A stretch of 44,033 nucleotides of DNA from Ruminococcus sp. Zagget11 (GCA_001941135.1 MSHL01000028.1:43407-87439), one strand, 5' to 3'. Positions 1 through 8,682 are shown, counted from the first letter of the stretch. The notes: generated by a model from the sequence alone, not told the origin. Program-made: numbers and translations.

Positions 1-307
1 TTTCCGCTGATTTAGGCTGATCGTTCTTAGCCGCAATGCCTTTTTCCACTGATTTAGGCTGATCGCTCTTGGCTGTATCGCCCGTCTTTTCAGCATTTTC
101 TTGATTATCCTTGTGGGAATTTGTATTTTGGGCGGCTGATTCCTTTTCAGCCATATCTGCCTCCGCCTCATGGGCAAGAGCTACCAGATCACTCAGGCTT
201 TGAACAGGCTCGCTGTCCTTTATCTGCTGCTTGGATACGGAGGTGTTATTCTGATTGGTTGACTTTGCTTTTGACTGATTATTTTTCCTTTTCTTATTGC
301 TGCTCAT
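1..307 (-). CDS. Lysine-rich low-complexity repeat protein (partial, runs off left edge)
   Basis: An open frame reads leftward from an ATG at 305-307 to the window edge without a stop, giving 102 residues. A GGAGTG ribosome site lies about 11 bases upstream of the ATG. The first 20 residues are basic (MSSNKKRKNN...), followed by a short stretch with more hydrophobic residues (VQSLSDLVALAHEAEADMAEK). It then becomes Lys/Asp/Gln/Ser-rich, with a near-exact repeat of the unit K-x-DQPKS-x-E near residues 80-102. There is no signal peptide or membrane segment in the visible part. A sigma-A promoter at 438-466 points into it. I do not recognise the family. The composition suggests a disordered, charged N-terminal tail of a longer protein. 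The function cannot be said from this fragment. Confidence 0.75.
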   Translation of the reverse strand, partial: MSSNKKRKNNQSKAKSTNQNNTSVSKQQIKDSEPVQSLSDLVALAHEAEADMAEKESAAQNTNSHKDNQENAEKTGDTAKSDQPKSVEKGIAAKNDQPKSAE

Positions 308-437
308 TCCTGATCAATCACTCCTAATATATAACAATGTAATAAATTATAGGTAATAGGTGATTTACTACAACTGAATATCTTCTTTTATTTCGATTTT
401 ACATTATCTTCGTAAACGTTTAACCTAACCACTATAT

Positions 438-466
438 ATTATAATGTATCTGTCCCGCAAAGTCAA
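438..466 (-). promoter_or_regulatory. Sigma-A promoter for the left-edge gene
   Basis: On the minus strand a -35 TTGACT (461-466) and a perfect -10 TATAAT (438-443) are separated by exactly 17 bases. It points to the ATG at 307, leaving a leader of about 125 bases. The rest of 308-666 is AT-rich; apart from the terminator at 611-655 I see no gene or RNA in it. Confidence 0.7.
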
Positions 467-610
467 TTGATATAAGGGGAAAAAAGCAATAAATTTTTGT
501 ACAAAAATTTAAACATATACACAATAATTGCAAAGCTTACATTTTATGGATTATTAATACTACACAGATAATCAAGGAGAATATGTAATGCAGAATAAAA
601 TATAATCCGC

Positions 611-655
611 TAAAAAGGGGCGCACGAAGCCGTTGAAAATTTCGTGCGCCGCATT
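611..655 (-). terminator. Rho-independent terminator of the cysteine desulfurase operon
   Basis: Perfect 10-bp inverted repeat GGCGCACGAA (619-628) / TTCGTGCGCC (641-650). Read on the minus strand it is followed by CCTTTTT. It lies just downstream of the stop of the 667-1800 gene. Confidence 0.85.
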
Positions 656-666
656 ATGAAAAAAAT

Positions 667-1800
667 TTACATTCCCGCCGCAATTCTTTTTACCGCGCTT
701 ATAAGCTTATCAACCTCCCCTGCCGTATTAAAGGCTGAGGGGGAAAATCTGACTCCTCCCACATCAAGAGTTCCAAGGCTTCTGTGTGCAAGGCCTGAGC
801 AGTGATATCCTCCTCTCAGCGCAAATCCCGCATCGGAAAGCTCTGTCGCCGTTTCCTCGGAATTTTTACTCTCTATGTTAAACAGCACTATGGGAAGATA
901 CTTTGCATTAGGCTGGCGGTATATTTTAACACCGTCAACACTCCGTACACCGTTAATGAAGCGGCTGCACAAGGTATCCTCCGCGGAACGGACATTATCT
1001 ATCCCCTTGGCAGCGAGATAATCCATCCCTGCTCCGAGGGAAATAATTCCCACTGTATTAACCGTACCGCTTTCAAGTCTATCGGGCAGGAAATCCGGCT
1101 GGTTAAGCTCCAGAGAGGTGCTGCCTGTACCGCCCTCCATGATATGGTGAATGGGATATTTTCCGTCGGTTATAAGCATACCCGTACCGCTTATTCCGTA
1201 AAGTCCCTTGTGTCCCGGCATACACAGTATGTTGATACAGTCATTTTTTAGGGAAATTGGAAGAACACCGCACACCTGCGCGCCGTCTGCTATGAAAATA
1301 AGTCCTCTTGCACTGCAAAGCTCCCCTATTTTCCCAAAAGGGAGTATCTGTCCGGTAACATTGCTGCCCATTGTACATATTATCCCTTTGGTATAAGGGT
1401 TAATCAGCGATATTATCTCCTTCATTGTCCTTTCATCGTCCTCATACACACGGGCAATACTGTAGGATATTCCCCTTTGCGCAAGAGCATGAACGGGTCT
1501 TGCAACGCTGTTATGCTCCAATGAGGATATTATATAATGTCCTCCCCGCACCGCCACACCCTTTATTGCAAGGTTCAGCGCATGGGTACAGTTCAGTGTA
1601 AACACTGCATTTTCCGGATCGGCATCAAACATTTTCGCCGCCTTTTCGCGAACGGCATAAACAGCCTCTGCGGTCTTTAGGGACATACTGTGACCGCTCC
1701 TGCCCGGATTTCCTCCGTATTCCACAGGTGCGGCTCTTGCTGCCTGCAAAACGCTGTCCGGCTTGGGATAGGTTGTGGCAGCATTGTCAAAATATATCAT
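667..1800 (-). CDS. Cysteine desulfurase family protein (class V aminotransferase, selenium-linked subfamily)
   Basis: A 377-residue PLP enzyme, the usual length for NifS/SufS-like desulfurases. The N-terminus (MIYFDNAATTYPKP) is the family start. The PLP lysine is in the MPGHKGLYG motif near residue 197. A C-terminal RGGYHCSGLAH motif supplies the catalytic cysteine that accepts sulfur (or releases selenium) from cysteine/selenocysteine. The ribosome site AGGTGAG precedes the ATG. It starts 10 bases after the DUF3343 gene ends, so the two are one operon, closed by the terminator at 611-655. From family knowledge, this desulfurase type paired with DUF3343 is associated with selenium-dependent molybdenum hydroxylases rather than Fe-S assembly. 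No scaffold gene (SufU/IscU) is nearby, which agrees. The substrate is inferred. Confidence 0.88.
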   Translation of the reverse strand: MIYFDNAATTYPKPDSVLQAARAAPVEYGGNPGRSGHSMSLKTAEAVYAVREKAAKMFDADPENAVFTLNCTHALNLAIKGVAVRGGHYIISSLEHNSVARPVHALAQRGISYSIARVYEDDERTMKEIISLINPYTKGIICTMGSNVTGQILPFGKIGELCSARGLIFIADGAQVCGVLPISLKNDCINILCMPGHKGLYGISGTGMLITDGKYPIHHIMEGGTGSTSLELNQPDFLPDRLESGTVNTVGIISLGAGMDYLAAKGIDNVRSAEDTLCSRFINGVRSVDGVKIYRQPNAKYLPIVLFNIESKNSEETATELSDAGFALRGGYHCSGLAHRSLGTLDVGGVRFSPSAFNTAGEVDKLISAVKRIAAGM

Positions 1801-1810
1801 TTCTCACCTG

Positions 1811-2050
1811 TCACCGCCCGCTCTTATCGGTAACGCTGCGGTAATGGATATTGTTCTTATCCATCACGGCGGAAACCTTATCCAAGGGTGCGCCTGTCAC
1901 AACCGAATAGCCGCAGCCGCCCGCTATTGCTCCCGGCGTACGCATAACCTCAGATTGATAACCTGCCCTTTCCAGCGCCGCTTTAGCTTTATTGGCGAAT
2001 GTAACCGATGAAAATGTCACCACAGTAGCTTTCCCTTTATTAGAAATCAT
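1811..2050 (-). CDS. DUF3343 protein, putative Se/S carrier
   Basis: A small protein of about 79 residues if the ATG at 2048-2050 is used. The core (VVTFSSVTFANKAKAALERAGY ... RTPGAIAGGCGYSV) is the DUF3343 fold. The single conserved cysteine sits in the GGCGYSV motif and is thought to carry sulfur or selenium. The start is uncertain: in-frame ATGs at 2074 and 2086 and a TTG at 2065 also exist, and the best Shine-Dalgarno-like stretch (GAAAGG, 2075-2080) would suit the TTG better than the 2050 ATG. The open frame extends to 2194, but that part lies in the hairpin at 2171-2207 and is not coding. It is followed at once by the cysteine desulfurase, the probable partner that loads it. Family assignment is firm; the chemical role is inferred. 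Confidence 0.8.
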   Translation of the reverse strand: MISNKGKATVVTFSSVTFANKAKAALERAGYQSEVMRTPGAIAGGCGYSVVTGAPLDKVSAVMDKNNIHYRSVTDKSGR

Positions 2051-2105
2051 CTTGTGATTATTCAAAGCAATCATCCTTTCGGGCATAAGCCCTTTTATCT
2101 GCTGC

Positions 2106-2134
2106 GGAAAGCACGTCACATAACATAGCTTTCC
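2106..2134 (-). other. Small hairpin in the DUF3343 leader
   Basis: Seven-base arms GGAAAGC (2106-2112) and GCTTTCC (2128-2134) in the leader between the upstream terminator and the DUF3343 start. There is no T-run, so it is not a terminator. It may affect translation initiation, but this is only a structure seen in the sequence. Confidence 0.3.
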
Positions 2135-2170
2135 TTGAACATTATATTCACAAGAGGACAATAATGTGTA

Positions 2171-2207
2171 AAAATCATGCCCCGTGAAATTCACAGGGCA
2201 TGATTTT
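2171..2207. terminator. Bidirectional terminator between DUF2798 and DUF3343 genes
   Basis: Perfect 12-bp arms AAAATCATGCCC (2171-2182) / GGGCATGATTTT (2196-2207), with inner GTGAA/TTCAC pairing. Both strands give a GC stem followed by ATTTTTA. On the minus strand it ends the DUF2798 transcript. Confidence 0.8.
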
Positions 2208-2231
2208 TATATATAGCTGTAACGGCTGAAA

Positions 2232-2803
2232 TTATGCAGCCTGATTTTCTGCCTGCTGAACGGAACGATTTCTGCAGAATATAAGCTTGAACACCGTTCT
2301 GATAAGGGGCTGAATAAAGAAAAGCTGGGTAAAATACGCAAAGGGGAAGTTAAAGCATACAAGCTTCAGCCAGTTGGCAAGCAGTGTAATAACGTTAAAT
2401 CCCGCATAATATGGGTAATAAAGCAGCGCCGCAATAAAGCTCATTACGGGACACATAATTCCCACAGTGGCGCATATAATCGCTGTTTCAAACATCATAG
2501 GGTGATTTTTTGCAGGGTCAAATACCTTTACCGCCAGCTTGTATGAGCAGGGACTTCCCACAAACACCTCAAGCAGAAAAGCAAAGCAGAATTCAATCAG
2601 AATAACCGCCCATATGGGAAGATATCTGCCGAACATATAAACTCCGCCCTGAGCATTGATTGCCGCAATTACACCGTCTGTTTGGTTAATGGACATAAGG
2701 GTTGAGCCGTTTACCACAAAAGGCTGTAAAATACATAGGCATGGACGGTGACAAGCACGGTCAAAAAGGCAAATACGGTTCTTTGAAATTGATTTGTTGG
2801 CAT
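2232..2803 (-). pseudogene. DUF2798 membrane protein, interrupted by a one-base frameshift
   Basis: The natural start is the ATG at 2801-2803 (MPTNQFQRTVFAFLTVLVTVHAYV...) behind a GGGGAG ribosome site, which is the usual DUF2798 beginning. That frame reaches TAA after about 30 codons. The rest of the family sequence (VVNGSTLMSINQ ... to the stop at 2232) continues in another frame from 2717. Adding one base in the four-base homopolymer at 2718-2721 restores one protein of about 190 residues with two DUF2798-like repeats and four predicted membrane helices. This is either a sequencing error in the homopolymer or a real inactivating or phase-variable frameshift. DUF2798 proteins are small inner-membrane proteins of unknown function. 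The gene has its own terminator (2171-2207) and a promoter region with GTACC repeats. Confidence 0.75.
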
Positions 2804-2884
2804 AAAATAAGCACTCCCCTTAAAAATTTGCAAACAAAAACACGCAGCACCCTGCGGCTGAAAATCCGATTAGTGAGGTAATTT

Positions 2885-2923
2885 AAGTACCGTAATCAGA
2901 TTTACGTACCGCATGGTACTACG
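2885..2923. promoter_or_regulatory. Cluster of GTACC/GGTAC dyads upstream of DUF2798
   Basis: Three GTACC/GGTAC elements occur within 33 bases: GTACC at 2887-2891, GTACC at 2906-2910 and GGTAC at 2915-2919. The last two form a perfect dyad around GCAT. A looser pair GTACCGTAA / TTACGTAC spans 2887-2909. This looks like an operator for a dimeric repressor (TetR/MarR type by general shape). No such regulator is encoded in the window. The rest of 2804-3075 holds no gene. Confidence 0.4.
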
Positions 2924-3075
2924 TGTGTCGTGCATATGGTATTCAGTTCTTTCTCAACTCGAATATTATACCAAAAATACATCGTGCTTGTCAAAGGGCA
3001 GTTTCACCAAATTTTTTTAACAGGCTAAAATCCCCTTTCGGCGATAATGTCATGAAAATTATGGCCTTTATGCAT

Positions 3076-6000
3076 TTACTTTTCAAAGCGGAAATACTTA
3101 TAATCAAAGTTACTTCCCGGCAGGAATGCAAAGGAAACCTCGCATTTTCCGCTTATACCGCTTATATCAAAACTGCGTTCGGTATATTCCTCGGCACGTT
3201 CAAATTCGCAGAGAATACGCGCCGTGGAATCACCCTTAACTATGCAGTGTATGCTGTTAAGAGGAAGCTCCGAACGACCGCAGATAATAAGCCTTTTAGG
3301 TGCGGTGCTGCCGAAATCCATTTCACCGAAATTAAGCATAACGTTATTGCCGATTCCCACAACAGCATCTTCACAAACGGTAAACTTGTCACCGTAAATG
3401 CTTTCCGCAGAGGGTGCGTCAAGCTGTGCGTATGCCTTGTCGGTTTTCTCAAAGAAAAATCCGCCGATCTGGTAGCCGTCACCTGAACGCATACAGAGGG
3501 TATGGACACCCTTTAGCTTCTTTGTAAGCTTGAATGTATTTGGAATATAGGTAAGCCACTGTGGCGGTTCATGATAGGTAAATTCGCCTATAAGCTCGCC
3601 GCCGTCATCGGGTATTCCGTCATAGAAGGCTATTTTCACAGGAGTGGTGCAGTTGGCATAGATAGGAACTGTTACCGTATCTGAACCTACCATACCGAAA
3701 TCCACATTTTCATAGCCAAGCCATGAATCACCCCAAGCGAATGCCGCTCCTCTCTCAATTCCGTTTCCTATATTACCGCTGCTTACGCTGTACAATCCGC
3801 CTATAACAAGCTCATAGGGGTTGAATACCGCTGTGCCGATTCCCTCAGCCGTAAAGGGTATTGAAGAAATAATATGGTATTTGTCCGTTCCGTTTTTACA
3901 AATCGCCCTAAGGGAAAATTCTCCGTCACCCAAAGCGGCCACAAGAATACTTCCGTCCTCCTCAAGGCTGCATTTTCCAAGGTTTGAGGGTATGCCAAGC
4001 ACGGTGGTTATTTTATACTCGATATCCTTTACATAGCTTGCGTTTGAGGGGTATATAACCGGAGTAACCCTGATAGTCTTTCTGTTTTCGCTGAAAGCCA
4101 AACACTCGGCGCGAAGCTCGATTTTTCTTACGGGCACATCGTCAATTCCCGCAGACGCATCGAAATCCATTGAGATATTTTCCTCAAGCGCGCTTACGCC
4201 CTCGTCACAGTCGGCGGCACAGGACTTAATTACACATACGCTGTCGGGAAGTCCCTTTGATTTTACCGTAACTGTAATATCTCCCGCCTGCTTTTTGGAA
4301 GCTACAACCGCCAGTAATTTTCCCGAGAAAAGGCGGCGTGATGTACCCTTGTACTGGTCGTAATCGGTGCTGTCGCCGTTGTCAAGACCCACAAGCCGTC
4401 CCGCACCGCTTACCTCAACAAACACACGGTTATTGGCATTCGCCACAAATCTGCCCTCGCTGTCAGCAGCGGATATATCTATGTAGGCAAGGTCAAGACC
4501 GTCCGCCTTAATCTCACTTTTTTCGGGAGAAAGCACAATTTCTGCGGTATCGCCAAAAGACTCGGTACGATCCCTTGCTATTTCATTACCCTTATCGTCA
4601 TAGGCAACAGCCTCAAGCACACCCGTTTCATAGGGAATAATGTAATCGGCAGTCAATTTTTCGCCCTTTTCGTGGTCGATGTCATATGCACCCATGGATT
4701 TTCCGTTAAAGAAAAGCTCCACTCTCGGCGCATTTGATGTGACACGCACATCTATGGGCTGTCCCGGGTTAAAATCCCAGTGAGGGAATATATGAACGCA
4801 GGGAGACTGTTTGTAATCCGTCCACTCGGAGCGGAAGATAAATGCGCTGTCCTTTTCAAAGCCTGCCGTATCGATCTGACCGAAATAGGAATTTTTTGTG
4901 CTGTAGGGAGTAGGCTCGCCTATATAATCAAAGCCTGTCCAGATAAATTGACCTGCGCTGAATTTTGCGTCCCTGTCTTGAATAATGCACCATTCGGGAC
5001 TTTTTGCGCCCCAGCCTGTGGTGCTGTTACCCAGTGAGGAGCATTGCTCGTCATCATCTGCAAGCACAGACTGGGCATAGGGGAAATGATATATACCTCT
5101 TGACTGGACAACAGAAGCGGTTTCAGATCCGTATATCATCCAGTCGGGGTGCTTTTCATGGTGGTTATTGTAAAGTCTTTCGCCGTAATTGTATCCCACC
5201 AGCTTTACAATATCGCCGCACTTCTGGGCATTTTCCCACTCCATATAGTTGGAACCGAACGTAACGTAGCCGTTGCACCTGTTGTCATGAGTTCTTACAA
5301 GGCGTGCAAGGAGAGATGTTACCTCCTGTCCCCTTTCATCGGCGTGCTGGTCGTAAATTTCATTTCCAACGCTCCAGCCTATTACAGAGGGGTGATTCCT
5401 GTCGCGGCGAACCCATGATGCTACATCCCGCTCTACCCACTGCTTGAAATAATTTCCGTAGTCGTTGTCCGTCTTGGGACGCTCCCACATGTCAAAGCCC
5501 TCGGACAGAATGAGTACGCCCCTTTCGTCCGCAAGGGTCATAAGCTCCGTAGCAGGCATATTGTGGGATGTTCTGATAGCATTCACACCCATAACGGAAA
5601 GCTTGTCAAGCTTTCTTGCAAGAGCATTTTTATTTATAGCCGCACCGAGGCAGCCGTTATCGTGATGCTCGCAGACACCGTTTATCTTCACGTTTCTTCC
5701 GTTTATGAAAAATCCCTTATCCGCAGTAAATTGGATAGTACGGAAGCCAAAGGTATCAAGTGATGTATCGATAACCTCGTCCTTATACATAAGCTCGGTT
5801 TTTACGGTGTAAAGCACACCCTTGCCTATATCCCACAGGCACGGATTGTCAACTGTTACGGTGTGATTGCCGATAGCGTAGGAGCAGCCCTCACAAGCGA
5901 CAGACGCGGGAATACAGCTGCGGTCAACTGCGCTTATATCGGACTGCACCGTGCAAAGCACATCGCCATCGGGAGAAAGAACCGTTTCCCTTATGCTCCA

Positions 6001-6540
6001 ACCCGCAAGAGGTGCATTTATGGGACGTACTGCTTCGGCTGTTACCGTGACATTCCATTTTCCGCCGCCTATATCCTCGGTGCTTATGTAAACTCCGTCG
6101 GAAACAAGGTGAGTTTCGGGCATTTCCTTAAAGTAAACGGGGCGGAATATTCCCGCGCCGGAATACCATCTGCTGTTGGGAGTATTGTAATTAACCTTGA
6201 CAGCTATTGTATTGTCGCCGTCAACAAGCAGCGAGGTAATGTCAAATTCAAAGGTGGAATAGCCGTATTTCCATTCGCCCGCAGCAATACCGTTTATATA
6301 AACGGTACAGTCCATATAAACTCCCTCAAAGCGAACTGCCGCCAGCATACCATTCTTCTTTTCATATGTAAATTTCTTCCTGTACCACCCCGTTGACTTT
6401 TTGTATAAATCCTTGGTATCATAAATAAGCCAGTCGTGGGGGATATCAACCTTAGACCAGTTGTAATCATCGGAATAGCCGCTGCCGTAGGGCTGAAGCG
6501 AAAATTCCCAGTCGCTGCAAAATAGTTTGTTAATACTCAT
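3076..6540 (-). CDS. Glycoside hydrolase family 2 enzyme (beta-galactosidase-like) with extra C-terminal modules
   Basis: 1154 residues from the ATG at 6538-6540 behind GGAGGTAATAAG; the open frame extends further up but without a ribosome site. The order is: N-terminal jelly-roll sugar-binding domain (about 10-140), Ig-like domain (about 165-275), TIM barrel (about 280-590) with acid/base Glu394 in SVGNEIYD and nucleophile Glu473 in YGSETAS. Next come a DUF4982-type domain (CVHIFPHWDF, near 580-665) and a GH2 C5-type domain (about 670-775). Roughly 370 further residues form two jelly-roll-like modules resembling carbohydrate-binding domains. There is no signal peptide, so it acts inside the cell on imported oligosaccharides. 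Substrate specificity cannot be fixed from sequence alone. It is monocistronic with its own promoter at 6607-6635. Confidence 0.9.
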   Translation of the reverse strand: MSINKLFCSDWEFSLQPYGSGYSDDYNWSKVDIPHDWLIYDTKDLYKKSTGWYRKKFTYEKKNGMLAAVRFEGVYMDCTVYINGIAAGEWKYGYSTFEFDITSLLVDGDNTIAVKVNYNTPNSRWYSGAGIFRPVYFKEMPETHLVSDGVYISTEDIGGGKWNVTVTAEAVRPINAPLAGWSIRETVLSPDGDVLCTVQSDISAVDRSCIPASVACEGCSYAIGNHTVTVDNPCLWDIGKGVLYTVKTELMYKDEVIDTSLDTFGFRTIQFTADKGFFINGRNVKINGVCEHHDNGCLGAAINKNALARKLDKLSVMGVNAIRTSHNMPATELMTLADERGVLILSEGFDMWERPKTDNDYGNYFKQWVERDVASWVRRDRNHPSVIGWSVGNEIYDQHADERGQEVTSLLARLVRTHDNRCNGYVTFGSNYMEWENAQKCGDIVKLVGYNYGERLYNNHHEKHPDWMIYGSETASVVQSRGIYHFPYAQSVLADDDEQCSSLGNSTTGWGAKSPEWCIIQDRDAKFSAGQFIWTGFDYIGEPTPYSTKNSYFGQIDTAGFEKDSAFIFRSEWTDYKQSPCVHIFPHWDFNPGQPIDVRVTSNAPRVELFFNGKSMGAYDIDHEKGEKLTADYIIPYETGVLEAVAYDDKGNEIARDRTESFGDTAEIVLSPEKSEIKADGLDLAYIDISAADSEGRFVANANNRVFVEVSGAGRLVGLDNGDSTDYDQYKGTSRRLFSGKLLAVVASKKQAGDITVTVKSKGLPDSVCVIKSCAADCDEGVSALEENISMDFDASAGIDDVPVRKIELRAECLAFSENRKTIRVTPVIYPSNASYVKDIEYKITTVLGIPSNLGKCSLEEDGSILVAALGDGEFSLRAICKNGTDKYHIISSIPFTAEGIGTAVFNPYELVIGGLYSVSSGNIGNGIERGAAFAWGDSWLGYENVDFGMVGSDTVTVPIYANCTTPVKIAFYDGIPDDGGELIGEFTYHEPPQWLTYIPNTFKLTKKLKGVHTLCMRSGDGYQIGGFFFEKTDKAYAQLDAPSAESIYGDKFTVCEDAVVGIGNNVMLNFGEMDFGSTAPKRLIICGRSELPLNSIHCIVKGDSTARILCEFERAEEYTERSFDISGISGKCEVSFAFLPGSNFDYKYFRFEK

Positions 6541-6606
6541 CTTATTACCTCCGCTGCCCTTAAATTCAAGGGCATAACCGAATAAATGCATATAAATGCT
6601 ACCTAA

Positions 6607-6635
6607 ATTCTATAATATTTTATCACCTTTGTCAA
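6607..6635 (-). promoter_or_regulatory. Sigma-A promoter of the GH2 gene
   Basis: Minus-strand -35 TTGACA (6630-6635), 17-base spacer, -10 TAGAAT (6607-6612). It lies about 70 bases before the ATG at 6540. No obvious catabolite-response palindrome was seen. Confidence 0.75.
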
Positions 6636-6669
6636 TAGCTATTTGGAATATATATAATGAATTTTTATA

Positions 6670-6715
6670 CAAATAAAATACGGCTTTCAATTGGAATAAC
6701 CGCCGAAAGCCGTAC
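6670..6715 (-). terminator. Terminator of the asparagine synthetase gene
   Basis: 10-bp perfect arms TACGGCTTTC (6679-6688) and GAAAGCCGTA (6705-6714). On the minus strand they are followed by TTTTATTTG. It lies directly after the asnB stop. Confidence 0.85.
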
Positions 6716-6719
6716 TATA

Positions 6720-8582
6720 CTATATCTTGACCGCAGGACGATATTTTTTCAGCCAAAAGTTAATCTGCAAAATATATGCAGCCATCTGAACCGATGTCAT
6801 AAGCTGACCGAACCACGGCTTACCTACCGTATCGGGCTGTTCAAGGAAATCGAAAACCTTTTTGACATCAACAATATTCTGTATAGGCGAGGATGAATCA
6901 TTTACAACCGCTGTAAGTCTTTCCCTTAATATCCGCTGATAATTTGGGTTATAGGTCTTGGGGTAAGGACTTTTCTTCCTCATAAAAAGCTGCGGTGGCA
7001 GAATATCCTTAAAGGCATCGCGCAGCAGCGACTTCTCCACATCGTTCCTCCGTTTCATACTCCATGGAACGTTGAACACATACTCCATTATACGGTGGTC
7101 GGCGAAGGGAACTCTCGCTTCAAGCCCCGAATACATACTGGTTCGATCCATTCTGTCAAGGAGGGTCTGCATAAACCACTTTATATTAAGATAGGTGATT
7201 TGTCGGCGCTTTGCCTCCTCACCCGATTCACCGTCAAGCAGCGGAACTCTGCGCACGGAATCCAAGTATCTTTCGTGGGCATAATCCTCAAGATCGAGCC
7301 TTGCGGCAAAATCATCACGCAACAGTGACTCCCGCACGGTCATATCCCTTGACCACGGGAAACCGTCCCCCTCAAGGAGATCCTTTCGGTAAAACCACGG
7401 ATAGCCGCCGAAAATTTCATCGGCACATTCCCCCGTTACCGCAACCTTATTATTCTCCTTAACCTTGCGGCAGAAGTACAGCAGCGAGGCATCTACATCG
7501 GTCATTCCCGGTAAATCCTTGGCGCATACCGCATCATAGAGCATATCCGCAAGCTCCTCCTCGTCACATTCAAGATAGGTGTGATTTGTATTAAGCTGCG
7601 AAAGCATTATATCAACATAGGGACGATCAGGCTCGGGCTGAAAGGAATTTGACTTGAAATATATATCATTTCCCTTAAAGTCAAAGGAAAATGTGGACAA
7701 TGTACCGCCGCTTTCACGGATAACCTGCGCCGCTATTGCCGTGACTATGCTTGAATCTATGCCCCCCGAAAGGAAGCTGCACACAGGCACATCGGAAACC
7801 ATTTGTCTGCGAACGGCATCTCTCAGCAGATAGGAAACCCTATCCACCGTCTGTTCATAGCTGTCGGTATGATCCTCACTTTTCAAATCCCAATACCTTT
7901 CAACGGTCAAACCGTTTCTGTCATACCACCCGCAGCAGCCGGAATCAAGCTCATATATTCCCTCAAAAACTCCGCAGCCACCTGTTCTCACAGGACCTAT
8001 TTCGAAAATTTCCCTAAAGCTGTCAAGGCTGACTGTAGGGACAACCCCCGGATATTCAAACAAAGCCTTAATTTCCGAGCCGAATACAAAGGTATCGCCC
8101 ACAAAGGTGTAAAAAAGCGGCTTAACGCCGGCTCTGTCCCTTGCGATAAAAAGCTTTTCCTCGGCGAAATCCCAAATGGCAAATGCAAAAATACCATTCA
8201 GCATTTCAACGCATTTCTTTCCGTACTCCATATAGGCAAGAAGTATGACCTCGGTATCGCATGTGGTATTCGGTGATACACCGCGTTCCCTAAGGTCGGA
8301 TATAATTTCCTCCGTGTTGTATATTTCTCCATTGAAAACTATGGCATATTCGCACCCGTCCTTACGCCCTATCATGGGCTGAATACCGTTTGAAACGTCC
8401 CTGATAGACAGCCTTGTATGGGATAAGCCCACATATTTCCTTAGGTATTCGCCTGTCTGGTCGCACCCTCTGTGGGCAATCACCTCTTTCATGCGTTTCA
8501 AGGTTACCATAGCCGATTCGGCTTTTTCGTCCGAACAGGTAAACCTGTCGCTGTAATCACAAAAACCTGCAATTCCGCACAT
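6720..8582 (-). CDS. asnB: Asparagine synthase (glutamine-hydrolysing)
   Basis: 620 residues. The ATG at 8580-8582 is chosen because it places cysteine at position 2 (MCGIAGF), the nucleophile of the N-terminal glutaminase after Met removal; GGAG lies 9 bases upstream. An earlier in-frame ATG at 8588 would bury the cysteine. The glutaminase domain (1-200) includes HRGCDQTG, VFNGEIYN and the SGGIDSS ATP-pyrophosphatase loop follows at about 272-278 in the synthetase domain. It converts aspartate, glutamine and ATP to asparagine in the cytosol. It is a single-gene unit with its own terminator. Asn synthase-like proteins can have other amidotransferase roles, but nothing in this context suggests one. 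Confidence 0.93.
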   Translation of the reverse strand: MCGIAGFCDYSDRFTCSDEKAESAMVTLKRMKEVIAHRGCDQTGEYLRKYVGLSHTRLSIRDVSNGIQPMIGRKDGCEYAIVFNGEIYNTEEIISDLRERGVSPNTTCDTEVILLAYMEYGKKCVEMLNGIFAFAIWDFAEEKLFIARDRAGVKPLFYTFVGDTFVFGSEIKALFEYPGVVPTVSLDSFREIFEIGPVRTGGCGVFEGIYELDSGCCGWYDRNGLTVERYWDLKSEDHTDSYEQTVDRVSYLLRDAVRRQMVSDVPVCSFLSGGIDSSIVTAIAAQVIRESGGTLSTFSFDFKGNDIYFKSNSFQPEPDRPYVDIMLSQLNTNHTYLECDEEELADMLYDAVCAKDLPGMTDVDASLLYFCRKVKENNKVAVTGECADEIFGGYPWFYRKDLLEGDGFPWSRDMTVRESLLRDDFAARLDLEDYAHERYLDSVRRVPLLDGESGEEAKRRQITYLNIKWFMQTLLDRMDRTSMYSGLEARVPFADHRIMEYVFNVPWSMKRRNDVEKSLLRDAFKDILPPQLFMRKKSPYPKTYNPNYQRILRERLTAVVNDSSSPIQNIVDVKKVFDFLEQPDTVGKPWFGQLMTSVQMAAYILQINFWLKKYRPAVKI

Positions 8583-8642
8583 AAACATCAGCTCCTCGCC
8601 CTAATTATATGCGGATTTTTGTCAGTTGATACATACCTATGG

Positions 8643-8682
8643 GAAAAATAACGCCTGCCCCACTTTCTGCGTAGGACAGGCG
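8643..8682 (-). terminator. Terminator of the solute-binding protein gene
   Basis: Minus-strand stem CGCCTGTCC (8674-8682) paired with GGGCAGGCG (8652-8660, one G-T pair), followed by TTATTTTT. It is 35 bases after the stop of the 8718-10169 gene. Confidence 0.85.

Noticed and set aside
2051..2194. Upstream extension of the DUF3343 frame
   Set aside because: It runs into the terminator hairpin and is unlike the family N-terminus.
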